Shown: positions 25,901 through 34,083, numbered from the stretch's first letter. The stretch is DNA of 34,618 bases from Bacteroidota bacterium (GCA_016776505.1 JADHTG010000034.1:1-34618), one strand, 5' to 3'. A program made the numbers and translations. Notes: generated by a model from the letters alone, not told the origin.

Positions 25901-26219
25901 GCCCTATTCGTATTCCCAGTATACTGACCACCAATAACCCTAAAGAAAACTGCAGTAGCCGTTTTACAGAATAATGATGTTCAATGTACGAATAGACACT
26001 TCCAATGACCAGCAACAAAACAGCAGATAGCATGTAAACAAGTGGAAGTGATTTCACAGAAGCCTGTGCCAGGAAAATTGCATTTGCAGCAGTAAAAAAT
26101 AATGCTAATCCAATACCTTGAAAGAAGTTGTGAAGGAAAAGGAGTTTGACAAAGCCAAATTCACTTTTTTTAACATTCAGTACTTTTTCTAAATCAATTT
26201 TAGAAAGAAGTTGGGGCAA
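22920..26219 (-). CDS. MFS-like transporter domain fused to HEAT repeats and a cyclic-nucleotide-binding domain
   Basis: A 1099-residue inner-membrane protein. Residues 1-440 contain about 12 hydrophobic helices in an MFS/ATP-ADP-translocase-like plan. Residues about 450-900 are helical HEAT-like repeats. Residues about 960-1095 are a CRP/PKA-type cNMP-binding domain whose phosphate cassette FGELALLDPEPRSASAKA (about 1031-1048) keeps the Gly-Glu pair and the Arg. A Ser rather than Thr after the Arg does not favour cGMP. Cyclic nucleotide could thus gate transport or HEAT-mediated contacts. An adenylate cyclase gene lies 2.5 kb away, and the caspase-like gene is 100 bp upstream on the same strand. 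A diverged nucleotide transporter (NTT) is an alternative reading of the membrane part. Confidence 0.85.
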   Translation of the reverse strand: MPQLLSKIDLEKVLNVKKSEFGFVKLLFLHNFFQGIGLALFFTAANAIFLAQASVKSLPLVYMLSAVLLLVIGSVYSYIEHHYSVKRLLQFSLGLLVVSILGIRIGLQFSQSLWIAFAVIMWYRVTSLLNYLEFWGLTAMLLDVRQSKRLFGIVSSGEVTAKLLGYFSVPALVPLIGKNNLIVIAAIAFAICFILLNLIIRKYGKQKFDPAKTKLELESTDNLFKKYVKSDFIILLSILSFIAIVAFTFIDFSFLTQVQNRYTSGEEIAIFFGLFFGINKGVTILVKMFLTGRIIDKLGIKNSLLLLPIVFIIITAGIIIYRLFSTEQILLFSLFASLAFSLELFRYSIFEPVFFSLFQPLSKKLRLFGHAIVNGFLNPIALGVAGITLFLIIHYQDEINLGLVSYLLIFILIAWMVIVLITNRQYIIVLQNAVKKRYFEGSEMPIQGKLIKNILLKKLNSPYPEETIYSSELLFKLDERDDQAVLMELLKHESDEVSKYAFGKIETLKITGLNELIYSFINSKESSSVREAALRAYCVVEESELTQIFPFLEDDDPLIQKGAITGLLKSGDLEPVVLAGQQLLRLIQSPKSENNITAANIIRDLAIKNFFQPILDFFENSNPNVVKAAIEASSKSLNPKFIPYLIDFLDSPVYSELAKQSLSMYGDVAIGYILTFVGKIKDDQFSIPQLVRLGHVLGHIGNANAHEILLQFMNFKAYKVQNEAMTSLRKSNYKALGDDQLIRTKFDEEFDQASWLYQSIDLLGRQQKLNDQLISALEIELRIIKENLFNLLSFLYDTRTVYKAREGLLADYSERRANAMEIIDNLITKKLSIKLSVIFEDMPLQDRIKKLESYKLKIPSELVAIPETILREKDKRFNRWTQVTAIISILDFIKYELTPLILPYLDNQTKLLSETAQNTLYRINQSIDFDRTTLSNYIDSNKFDSLMENSSKGSLLDIEKVIILKSTSLFTETPENILVDIANIMQEERIDEGQDVFNKGDMGTCMYIINEGEINIYDGDLSLALLKNRDFFGELALLDPEPRSASAKATKDTLLLRLDQDAFYELMSERMEVAKGILKILCRRIRNQNEVIANIKASK

Positions 26220-26277
26220 AATCGTTGGTTTTAAGTCTTAACTGAAAAAATCTAATTAGGTAAAATTAAGATTATTA

Positions 26278-26312
26278 AAGGCATCTTTAAAATAAATTAA
26301 TTTTCATGCCTT
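26278..26312 (-). terminator. Hairpin between the caspase-like and transporter genes
   Basis: AAGGCAT (26278-26284) and ATGCCTT (26306-26312) form a perfect 7-bp stem, with further AAAAT/ATTTT pairing inside. On the minus strand it follows the protease stop and is trailed by a T-rich but interrupted tract. It could be a weak terminator or an intercistronic processing site. Confidence 0.4.
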
Positions 26313-26319
26313 GAATGGA

Positions 26320-28671
26320 CTATTGCTTTTTGATGAAGAAGAATGTTCCGTTCTCATCTTCGAGACCAGCTATTTTGCCAAATTTGGGTTTTTGTCCATT
26401 GGCTTTTTCATAGGCCTTGTTGACCTGGATTACAATATCATCGATTGAAATACAGTAGTCCGGGTTAAAAAGCAATGAATTGGCAAATGTTTGGGTGAAA
26501 CGGGAATTATCCCTGGCAGCCTCTTTTCCGGCAGAAGTAAGCACCTGTGCTGATTTGTGACGTGTATCTGTCCAATCACTGCAATCACGTTCCTGGGGTG
26601 TTGCTCTTAATGCCATATAAAAGGAGGGGCCCGCTTCACAAGCATCTGTCACCACTAAAATGTGTTTCAAATATTTGGAATAGGGTTGTAAGGCTGCTTT
26701 TAAACTATTGATTGGGAAATAAGTGAATTCATCTTCCAAAATGGCGTTTACGGGTAACCAGTAACCAGTTTCTTTTGCAAATTTACCATGTCCTGCATAC
26801 CAGACCATGATTGAATTTACGTTATTATCAATCACCAGATCCCTTAACTCAATGCTAAAGAACCTCTGCATTTCAGATTTGGTGAGATTTTGTTTGTGTA
26901 TGAAGTTTGAAATATGATAATCTGTCAGGGAAGTTTTTACCAGGTTGATATCGATTGCAGGAGATGTCAGATCCTGCAATTGATTGTAATCAGAATTCTC
27001 AATAAATATTACCCAGGTTTTTCCCATGGGATTTTCTGCATCGGATTTTGCCAATTCGCGATTGAAATAATAGGTATTGACCGTCTTATTATTATAGATA
27101 TCAACAACAGAAATGGTCAAAGTATTTTTACCACTGATATTTAAATAGGCTGAAAAGGTAGGATTTTGCTCAGTGCTTATAAAACTGGCATAGGTATTAT
27201 CTATCATAATGGATTTAATCACGCTTTGATCAGTGACTTTTCCTTCAATGAATAATACAGGATTTGTTGTTTGCAATACAATTTCTCCATTATCTGAAGC
27301 GTATGGACTCAGCAGGTGAATGCCGGGAGGATCAGTTTCCGTTCTTATTATTTTATAAACAGCCATTTGATAATTATCATAGATATCTTCAGCTTCCAAA
27401 ACAATTTCCTGCTGATCAGATGTTTGAATGGAATAGGTGAAAGCCATGCTGTTGGAATCAAATATGTATTCAGTTTTATTTATTTTGAAGTATTTCAGGG
27501 GACTTTCATCCTGAATTATGCCCTTTAGTGATATTTTCTCAATATTTAAAGGGATCTCAAAAAGGTAATCCTCACTGGTTTTAGGCCAGATCACATCTAT
27601 TATTGGTTTATCAGTTTCCCTGTTCAGCTCATAAATATGTGTTTTTGCATAGCTGATATCAATTTTATTTGCATCCCGGGATGGGTCGATAATATCCAGA
27701 AAAGCTTCAAAATCTGCTACAGCTTTCTCGCTATTCCCGATTTTCTCATAAGCCTTTGCTCTTTTAAGGATTGCATCCGTGCGCAGGGGAGATAGAGTAA
27801 TTACCTGAGAATAGTCACTAATGGCATTGTAGTTTTTATTGATTTGAAGGTAATAATCTGCTCGTAACAGGTAAATGTCCTCATTATCAGGACTTATGTT
27901 TATTAAAATATAAGTGAGATCATTAATTGCCTTGATATAGTTATTCCTGTGGTAGTAAATTTCACTTCTCAGCTTATATACTTCAAAACTTTGTTGATTC
28001 AGCGCAGCAGCTGTATTAATAGCAGTAAGTGCCTCCGTTGTTTTTTCGAGTTTAAAATACAATTTGGCCAATACAAAATGGGCATCTTTCAGCTTTTTAT
28101 CCAGTTGAACAGCTTTGGTCAGGTTGGTAAAAGCCGTTTCCATATCATTTAACTGAAAAGCAGCATGTCCCAAATGGAAGTGGTTGATGGCTGTTTTCTT
28201 CACTTTTATCGCCTTTTCGCTCTCAAATAAAGCAGCGTCATAGTTTTCAAGGGCCATTAATGCCCTGATCTTATAATCATAACCATCCAGGTTTTTCTTA
28301 TCTATTTCTGTACAAAGATTAAGGTAATCAACAGCCTTCAGGTAATTCCCCAATTCGTAATACAGCATTCCAGCATTCAAAGCATACTTCGGATTCTTTT
28401 TTTCAAATCCTGCTGCTGAAGCATAATCATTTGCTGATTTTTCGATCTCACTTAATTCCAGGTAAGCTTTTGCGCGGTAAACAAAAGCCTCTTTATATTC
28501 CTGGTCGACACGCAAGGCCTGGGTAAATTTTGTCACAGCCAGCATGTATTTTCTTTCCTCCAAATATTTTTCTCCTTCCCTGAAATATTTTTTAGCACTT
28601 TGTCCATATCCGGTAAAAGTGATGACCATAAATAGAAAAAGGATGCTAATATTTCGGCTACTCAATAACAT
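26320..28671 (-). CDS. Secreted TPR protein with C-terminal caspase-like (peptidase C14) domain
   Basis: A 783-residue protein with a signal peptide (residues 1-24, ending GYGQ) and about eight TPR units (25-330). A beta-rich middle follows (about 345-525), with PPGIHLLSPYA and an Ig-like KNTLTISVVDIYNNK. The C-terminus is a clan CD protease (about 545-783). The catalytic His is in MVWYAGHGKF (near residue 627) and the Cys in VVTDACEAGPSF (near 678), in the caspase/metacaspase spacing. DACEAG is the DxCxxG hallmark. The signal peptide implies action outside the cytosol. It lies 100 bp upstream of the cNMP-binding transporter on the same strand, so co-expression is likely. Bacterial TPR-caspases are known, but their targets generally are not. 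Confidence 0.87.
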   Translation of the reverse strand: MLLSSRNISILFLFMVITFTGYGQSAKKYFREGEKYLEERKYMLAVTKFTQALRVDQEYKEAFVYRAKAYLELSEIEKSANDYASAAGFEKKNPKYALNAGMLYYELGNYLKAVDYLNLCTEIDKKNLDGYDYKIRALMALENYDAALFESEKAIKVKKTAINHFHLGHAAFQLNDMETAFTNLTKAVQLDKKLKDAHFVLAKLYFKLEKTTEALTAINTAAALNQQSFEVYKLRSEIYYHRNNYIKAINDLTYILINISPDNEDIYLLRADYYLQINKNYNAISDYSQVITLSPLRTDAILKRAKAYEKIGNSEKAVADFEAFLDIIDPSRDANKIDISYAKTHIYELNRETDKPIIDVIWPKTSEDYLFEIPLNIEKISLKGIIQDESPLKYFKINKTEYIFDSNSMAFTYSIQTSDQQEIVLEAEDIYDNYQMAVYKIIRTETDPPGIHLLSPYASDNGEIVLQTTNPVLFIEGKVTDQSVIKSIMIDNTYASFISTEQNPTFSAYLNISGKNTLTISVVDIYNNKTVNTYYFNRELAKSDAENPMGKTWVIFIENSDYNQLQDLTSPAIDINLVKTSLTDYHISNFIHKQNLTKSEMQRFFSIELRDLVIDNNVNSIMVWYAGHGKFAKETGYWLPVNAILEDEFTYFPINSLKAALQPYSKYLKHILVVTDACEAGPSFYMALRATPQERDCSDWTDTRHKSAQVLTSAGKEAARDNSRFTQTFANSLLFNPDYCISIDDIVIQVNKAYEKANGQKPKFGKIAGLEDENGTFFFIKKQ

Positions 28672-28764
28672 TAATAATTAATAAAAAGTTCAATCTAATT
28701 GACAGATAATCAAAAGTTCTTACTGCAAAATTGCATAAAATAAAAATGTATATATATCTTTTTG

Positions 28765-29223
28765 CTATTTATTATGCAAAATTACTGCCTGTTTTAATAT
28801 TCCTGACCTGACTCTTAGGTTTTTAGAGTCAATTTGTTGGTTGACTTGTTCTAATAGCTGGGAGTACAAGCCCTTTTTATGCAGCTCAATTCTGAATCTG
28901 CTTACAGTGGAGTGGGAGGGAACTTCATCATCAAGACTGAGTCCTAAAAAATGAGTAAAACTGATGGAATCATTAACATAAAAGTCAATTTTGTTATGGT
29001 ATATATTAAACCATTCCTCAAGCAAACACATTTTAAAGAGGATGAGGCCGGGGTATGCAGGGCGTCCGTCAAACCTGTTTCCCCTGCTATATTTTTTATT
29101 AATCCTGTCTTCTATTAAGTTCCAATCAATTAATTGGTCGATTTTTATCAGGAATTGATTTTTAATTTTTCGCTTGGCAACAGCCACATCGGCAAAATTT
29201 AAGCTGCTTTTACGTTTTAACAT
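28765..29223 (-). pseudogene. IS5-family transposase, N-terminal remnant
   Basis: A 152-residue frame matching the N-terminal third of IS5-type (DUF772) transposases. It shows DGRPAYPGLILFKMCLLEEW, then SISFTHFLGLSLDDEVPSHS and TVSRFRIELHKKGL. The family continues with a conserved GxIVDAT stretch starting the DDE catalytic domain. Here the frame reads SGILKQAVILHNK and stops, so the catalytic core is missing. No matching C-terminal part appears in the 94 bp before the caspase gene. TTGCATAA at 28732-28739 and TTATGCAA at 28772-28779 form an inverted repeat at the break. It is best read as a decayed insertion. Confidence 0.8.
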
Positions 29224-29401
29224 GTCTGACTTTTAAATAAAAGCAAGATACATATAAATATAATGAAAATCAAAATAAGATGTGAAAATCTCTTTCCTGG
29301 TGCACGCAGGCTCATTGTACTTCCAGTATTCTGCCATTATAACATCCCATAATCATTTGCATGCTAATTGATAAGTATAACGAATCTGAGATAAACAATT
29401 T

Positions 29402-31207
29402 ATGGCCAAACATAGTTCTAACGATTATTCCCACTTAAGTAAAAAAAAATTCAGCAAGCAAGGATTTCAGGATGTATTTAAGCTGTATAAATATTTGAAA
29501 CCCTATACTTTTGAATATTCTTTGGGGCTTTTCTTCTTGCTGGGTGCCACATTAGCCAGTTTAGCCACTCCTAAGCTTCTAGGTGATTTGGTTAACATAG
29601 GCAACGAAGGAGGACTTTCCAGTGATCTGAATAAGGTCATTCTGATTCTGATCGTCATATTAGTAGTTCAGGCAACTTTCTCATATTTTAGAATCACTCT
29701 CTTTGCCAATGTGACTGAGAAAAGTATTGCCGATTTGCGTAAAAACACATACAATCATTTATTGAAACTACCTCTTAGTTTTTTTGACAGGCACAGGGTA
29801 GGCGAATTAAACAGCAGGATTTCAGCCGACATTTCTTTGGTTCACGAAACACTCACATCAACGCTTGCAGATTTTCTCAGGCAGTCGATAATCATTTTAG
29901 GAGCCATTACTTATTTGCTTTTCGATGAACCCAAATTGACTCTCTTTATGCTGGCCATTATTCCTCTTACCATGATACTGGTGTTTTTCTTTGGAAGGTT
30001 TATTCGCAGATTATCCAGAAAAGCTCAAGCCGGTGTGGCAGAATCAAACACCATAGTGGAAGAAACATTGCAAGGCATAAGAAGCGTAAAATCTTACACC
30101 AACGAATTGTTCGAAATCAATCGTTATGCTGATAAAATTAAGGAAGTGGTAAAAATCGGAATCACCAGTGGCAGATATAGAGGTGCATTTTCTTCCTTTT
30201 TGGTCATGGGCGTATTCGGGTCCATGATCGCGGTGATATGGAAGGGATCCAGCATGTTGAGTGCAGGAGAGATAAGAGCCGGCGATCTGGTCGAGTTTCT
30301 TTTCTACACCATTTTTATAGCCGGTAATATAGGAGGAATGGCAGCTGTTATCACACGAATGCAACGATTTGTCGGGGCCACAGAAGATTTATTTGAGATC
30401 CTGAAATCAGATAAAGAAAAAGTGACTGATGAAATTAAAATCGATCCTAAATACGAGCTGAATGGAAAAATCAGTTTCCAGGATTTATCCTTTACCTATC
30501 CCAGCAGAGAATCTGAATTAGTCATCAAAGAATTAAACCTGGATATTGAAGCCAATCAATTAATTGCTTTAGTAGGACCAAGTGGCGCTGGAAAATCAAC
30601 TATCGCTTCTCTATTACTTAGATTGTATGAACCACTCAGTGGAAAGTTGTATTATGATCATCACAATTACTCAGAAATCCCCATTTCACAAGTACGAGCC
30701 CAGATAGCCCTGGTACCCCAGGATATATTTCTTTTTGGTGGCAGCATTAAGGAAAATATTGGGTATGGAAAACCCAATGCAACAGTTGAAGAGATCTGGC
30801 AGGCAGCAGAACAGGCGAACTGCATAGAGTTTATAGACAATTTCCCAAAAAAGCTGGATACCATTGTAGGGGAGAGAGGAACACAACTGTCCGGAGGTCA
30901 GCGTCAAAGAGTGGCAATTGCCAGGGCCATACTTAAAAATCCTAAAATATTAATTTTGGATGAAGCCACCTCTTCCCTGGATTCTGAATCGGAACGATTG
31001 GTTCAAAATGCATTGGATTTGCTGATGAAAGGCCGAACTTCCATAGTCATTGCTCATCGTTTGTCGACCGTTCGCGCTGCTGATCAAATCATAGTCATGG
31101 ATCACGGCAGGCTGGCTGAAAAAGGTACACATGAGGAATTATTGAAACTGGAGAGTGGAATCTACAGGAATTTAAGCGAGCTGCAATTCTCAGAATTTAA
31201 ATCCTGA
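29402..31207 (+). CDS. ABC exporter, MsbA-like (fused permease-ATPase)
   Basis: A 601-residue half-transporter that probably works as a homodimer to export lipid or drug-like substrates from the inner membrane. Six membrane helices span about residues 40-320, with the coupling-region motif RVGELNSRISAD. The ATPase domain has Walker A GPSGAGKST (about 391-399), Q-loop VPQDIF, signature LSGGQRQR (about 495-502), Walker B ILILDEATSSLD (about 517-528), and the H-loop VIAHRLS. All catalytic residues are intact. It is divergent from the transposase remnant and convergent with the lipoprotein gene, so it stands alone. The annotation is firm to family; the substrate is unknown. Confidence 0.92.
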   Translation: MAKHSSNDYSHLSKKKFSKQGFQDVFKLYKYLKPYTFEYSLGLFFLLGATLASLATPKLLGDLVNIGNEGGLSSDLNKVILILIVILVVQATFSYFRITLFANVTEKSIADLRKNTYNHLLKLPLSFFDRHRVGELNSRISADISLVHETLTSTLADFLRQSIIILGAITYLLFDEPKLTLFMLAIIPLTMILVFFFGRFIRRLSRKAQAGVAESNTIVEETLQGIRSVKSYTNELFEINRYADKIKEVVKIGITSGRYRGAFSSFLVMGVFGSMIAVIWKGSSMLSAGEIRAGDLVEFLFYTIFIAGNIGGMAAVITRMQRFVGATEDLFEILKSDKEKVTDEIKIDPKYELNGKISFQDLSFTYPSRESELVIKELNLDIEANQLIALVGPSGAGKSTIASLLLRLYEPLSGKLYYDHHNYSEIPISQVRAQIALVPQDIFLFGGSIKENIGYGKPNATVEEIWQAAEQANCIEFIDNFPKKLDTIVGERGTQLSGGQRQRVAIARAILKNPKILILDEATSSLDSESERLVQNALDLLMKGRTSIVIAHRLSTVRAADQIIVMDHGRLAEKGTHEELLKLESGIYRNLSELQFSEFKS

Positions 31208-31225
31208 CTTTTTTATAGATAGCAT

Positions 31226-31265
31226 AAAAAAAACCTGCCAACTCAATTGTTTGACAGGTTTTAAA
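31226..31265. terminator. Bidirectional rho-independent terminator
   Basis: AAACCTG (31231-31237) pairs with CAGGTTT (31255-31261), extended by CAA/TTG inside. It is flanked by an A-tract on the left and a T-tract on the right. It lies between the convergent ABC exporter and lipoprotein genes and would serve both. Confidence 0.8.
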
Positions 31266-31282
31266 ATTTGTGTAATTATTGA

Positions 31283-32134
31283 CTATTGCTGAACTTTCAC
31301 AGCAATTTCCATGGTTCCGGTATTACTAGCAGTAAGAGTTCCGATTTTAACGAGACCCATTTTACCTGCAGCAGTAATAAAGGCAACCACATCCCCGTTT
31401 GCTAAATGATTCGCTTTGGTATCACTTGCTCCTGTTGCAGCAGTGATAATATCATTGTCTCCCATAATGGCATCAAAATTAGCAGCACTTAAACTGGTGT
31501 TTGCATATCTTGTATCATTGCGGGTGGCCCAACCTGTTACGCTTGGAAATACAGTAGCAACATCTGTGTCATCCGGAGCAGCGAGTGTAGCCTGGTTTGT
31601 AGCACCATAGAAATAGATGAAATCAATCAATGAGGAATTAGCGGTTGCTGCAGCCCATAAATAGACCTGTCCATTGGAAGAAGCAAATGAACTTCCTGTT
31701 GTTGTATTTGACTGAGCTCCTAAAGTTTCAGTCCATGAATCGATTGCGCCACCTGTAACTATAATCATGAAATTTGCTGATTTAGTCAGGTTACTTTCAT
31801 CCGTAGCTTCTACTTTAACAGTTGTGTTTTCATCTATGTTTTGAATGAAAAACTGGAAAGCATAATTTGTTTTGTCGGTAAATGTAGTGATCGCATTGCC
31901 GATTTGTGTTTCTCCTGTAGCGGTAACTTTAAATAGTTTTACCTCGGCCAGTCCGTTCTCTGAAGTGATAGTACCAGCAACGGTAAAACTATCTACACCA
32001 GCAGCCAGTGTTGTTTCTGTAACATTGTTTAAAAATGCAATAACAGGTGCCAATCCTGCCGGTTCTTCACATGCTGTAAAGAATCCCGTAACTGAGATTA
32101 CAATTGCAGCCAATAATAAATTTCTTTTTTTCAT
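31283..32134 (-). CDS. Putative lipoprotein with Ig-like N-terminal domain
   Basis: A 283-residue protein with a type II signal: MKKRNLLLAAIVISVTGFFTAC, with lipidated Cys22 followed by Glu-Glu. Acidic residues after the cysteine favour surface display in Bacteroidota, an inference from known export signals. Residues about 30-125 look like a beta-sandwich (VDSFTVAGTITSENGLAEVK, then TTVKVEATDES). The remaining part is Thr/Ala/Asn-rich with no recognised domain. Codon use looks ordinary. A bidirectional terminator follows the gene and a -7-like element precedes it, so it appears monocistronic. No function can be assigned. Confidence 0.75.
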   Translation of the reverse strand: MKKRNLLLAAIVISVTGFFTACEEPAGLAPVIAFLNNVTETTLAAGVDSFTVAGTITSENGLAEVKLFKVTATGETQIGNAITTFTDKTNYAFQFFIQNIDENTTVKVEATDESNLTKSANFMIIVTGGAIDSWTETLGAQSNTTTGSSFASSNGQVYLWAAATANSSLIDFIYFYGATNQATLAAPDDTDVATVFPSVTGWATRNDTRYANTSLSAANFDAIMGDNDIITAATGASDTKANHLANGDVVAFITAAGKMGLVKIGTLTASNTGTMEIAVKVQQ

Positions 32135-32167
32135 TTTGGGTGTTATTTTAAATTAATTTAAGAACCG

Positions 32168-32175
32168 CAAAGTTA
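32168..32175 (-). promoter_or_regulatory. Putative -7 element for the lipoprotein gene
   Basis: The minus strand reads TAACTTTG (TAnnTTTG consensus), about 34 bases before the ATG. No clear -33 TTG is visible. Confidence 0.4.
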
Positions 32176-32311
32176 TAATAATTATATTTAGATTTGATAT
32201 AAATTATAATTTTTCTCCGTACTTCACCATATGAATTGCTTCTCTATTGATATTCAAATACCTGAAGTTAGTATTTAAAGTATCCACATGAAATTGATAT
32301 TAAAGCTAACT

Positions 32312-32348
32312 CATTCAAAAGAACGTCCTAATTATAATAATTAAGACG
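32312..32348. repeat. 37-bp hairpin repeat, copy 1
   Basis: An AAAAGAACGTCC arm and an AATTAAGACG arm enclose an AT-rich centre, with CGTC (32324-32327) pairing with GACG (32345-32348). It matches copy 2 (34274-34310) at 35 of 37 bases. On the minus strand it ends in TTCTTTTG, like a weak terminator. Confidence 0.8.
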
Positions 32349-32465
32349 CTCTTCTCAAAGCGAAATGGACAATCTTCGAACAATATTGATGATTATTTGA
32401 AGAGACTTTAGAAGGTTTATACAACATTGAAAGTGAAATAATATAATATAATATTAGAGACTTAT

Positions 32466-32592
32466 TGGAAAGGCCGACACTATTGACCAGGTAGGGCCGA
32501 AATTATTTGACCATGCCAGGATGTTCATAATGAGTAATTTAAACGGGTCAATTTAAAACGGCTAATGGTGATCAGTTTTACCGGACTTTCCA
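32466..32592. mobile_element. 127-bp IS21-like miniature element (ends only, no gene)
   Basis: The left end starts TGGAAAG (32466) and the right end finishes CTTTCCA (32592). Read inward, the two 48-base ends agree at 29 positions by hand count without gaps, with blocks TGGAAAG, CCG, TGA-CA, GCCG and TTGACC. The repeated TTGACCA-like units about 24 bp apart (32483, 32507 and inverted at about 32545 and 32569) are typical of multiple terminal repeats of IS21-family elements. Only about 31 bp lies between the ends, so it would need a transposase in trans. No clear target duplication is seen. Confidence 0.65.
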
Positions 32593-32652
32593 TTGAGCTC
32601 TGAAATCAAGGAAATTAAATAATTAGCTGAAATTCTTTAATCTGCTTTTGTA

Positions 32653-34023
32653 TTATGTCAACCGAGTTATTCGATACTTTTCATTCACCCAATCCAGGTA
32701 ATCGTGAACCTTATGAACCAGGTAGAAAGGCAGATTGATTAAGAAATAAGGCTTTCCTTTTATTGTTGAAACTTTTTCAACTGAAAATGCATTCATACAA
32801 ACCCTGATAGCTGTTTGATGATTGCATAAGTCAATAAAAGCATGCAATGACCTCAAACGGCCTGATTTCCCTAATTTAACTTCTATAGGAATCATTTTGC
32901 CCCTGTCTGAAATAACAAAATCTACTTCTGCTGCTGACTGATTTTTATCCCTTGCCCAGAAATTCAAATGATATAAAGGAGAATAGCTTGTCGCCAGTAA
33001 CTCCTGTCCAACAATATGTTCTGCGATTTTCCCTTTATATACCTCTACAATCTCTTTCGTAAGCAGTAAATCACGCTGTGAATCTGTAAAGTAGGCAAGC
33101 AATCCTGTATCGAGCATCTGTAATTTAGGACTTTTCCTTTTATTGGGTGTGATGGGTAATTTAGCGTCTGTTGCAGGGTATATTAGGTTTAACAGGAATG
33201 CGTTTTGCAGCAAATCAAAGGTTTCTGAAACTTCCCGTGATTTATACACTGAATTGCCAAATCCTTGGAATACGATCCTTTCATTAAATTTTGAGAAACA
33301 AGATTTTATAACATGCCTGAATACTTTTTGGATCGAATCATTACGGGCATATTTTTCGGCATCTTCCATATATGAAATAAGCAATCCTTCATAAAGGGAA
33401 TTTAATCCGGCAATTTGTCCTGTTTCCAAATACTCTTTTATAATTTCTGGCATTCCTCCAATTATCGAATACTTCTTAAACTCCTCTTCCAGTTTTTGAT
33501 GAGTAAAATCAGGAACAGGAATTTGCTGAAGGAGTTTATGAAGATTGTTTTGTTTGGAGGCTAACAGGTATTCATCAAATGAAAAAGGACGGAGCAGGAG
33601 GAATTCAACTCTTCCAACCGGGAAGCTGATCTTTTTACTTAACAGGCTTTCCAGGGTTGATCCAGCAGCTATCACAAATATCCGGGGGTATTTCTCATAA
33701 AAGTATCTTAAATGCTGAACTGCTACAGGTTCATTTTGAATTTCATCAATAAAAAGCAATGTGTCTTTCTCATTAATATTTTTGTTTTCCTTAATAAATA
33801 TCAGGTTAACCAAAGTGTGTATATCACTGCTTTCTGTAAATATCCTCCGATTATCTTGAATTTCAAGGTTTAAATAGATAAACTGCTTAAAAGCAGCACC
33901 GAATAATTTGATTAAAGTTGTTTTGCCAACTTGCCGTGCTCCTCTTATTATCAATGGTTTTCGATTTGATTTTGCTTTCCATTCAAGCAATTGCTTTTCT
34001 ATATTTCTTCTAAACACATCCAT
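32653..34023 (-). CDS. AAA_14/DUF4143 family ATPase
   Basis: A 456-residue P-loop ATPase of the AAA_14-DUF4143 family, common in bacteria and archaea with no settled function. It shows Walker A GARQVGKTT (28-36), Walker B LLFIDEIQNEP (about 88-98), a sensor-like VIAAGSTLESLL, and PVGRVEFLLLRPFSFDEYL. The DUF4143 C-terminal half has a PD-(D/E)XK-like EVDFVISDRGKMIPIEVK (about 368-385). The frame is complete. It is enclosed by the 37-bp repeats at 32312 and 34274, with an IS21-like miniature element downstream and two 16-bp direct repeats upstream. That setting suggests a mobile or selfish cassette. Toxin- or nuclease-like roles are speculative. Confidence 0.88.
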   Translation of the reverse strand: MDVFRRNIEKQLLEWKAKSNRKPLIIRGARQVGKTTLIKLFGAAFKQFIYLNLEIQDNRRIFTESSDIHTLVNLIFIKENKNINEKDTLLFIDEIQNEPVAVQHLRYFYEKYPRIFVIAAGSTLESLLSKKISFPVGRVEFLLLRPFSFDEYLLASKQNNLHKLLQQIPVPDFTHQKLEEEFKKYSIIGGMPEIIKEYLETGQIAGLNSLYEGLLISYMEDAEKYARNDSIQKVFRHVIKSCFSKFNERIVFQGFGNSVYKSREVSETFDLLQNAFLLNLIYPATDAKLPITPNKRKSPKLQMLDTGLLAYFTDSQRDLLLTKEIVEVYKGKIAEHIVGQELLATSYSPLYHLNFWARDKNQSAAEVDFVISDRGKMIPIEVKLGKSGRLRSLHAFIDLCNHQTAIRVCMNAFSVEKVSTIKGKPYFLINLPFYLVHKVHDYLDWVNEKYRITRLT

Positions 34024-34083
34024 GAAATCGTTTTATTCTATCATAATTGAAATTAATATCAACCATAAAAGTAATATAAATGC

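Noticed and set aside
28765..29223. Intact small gene of unknown function
   Set aside because: The sequence is clearly the N-terminal part of an IS5-type transposase and stops where the catalytic domain should begin.
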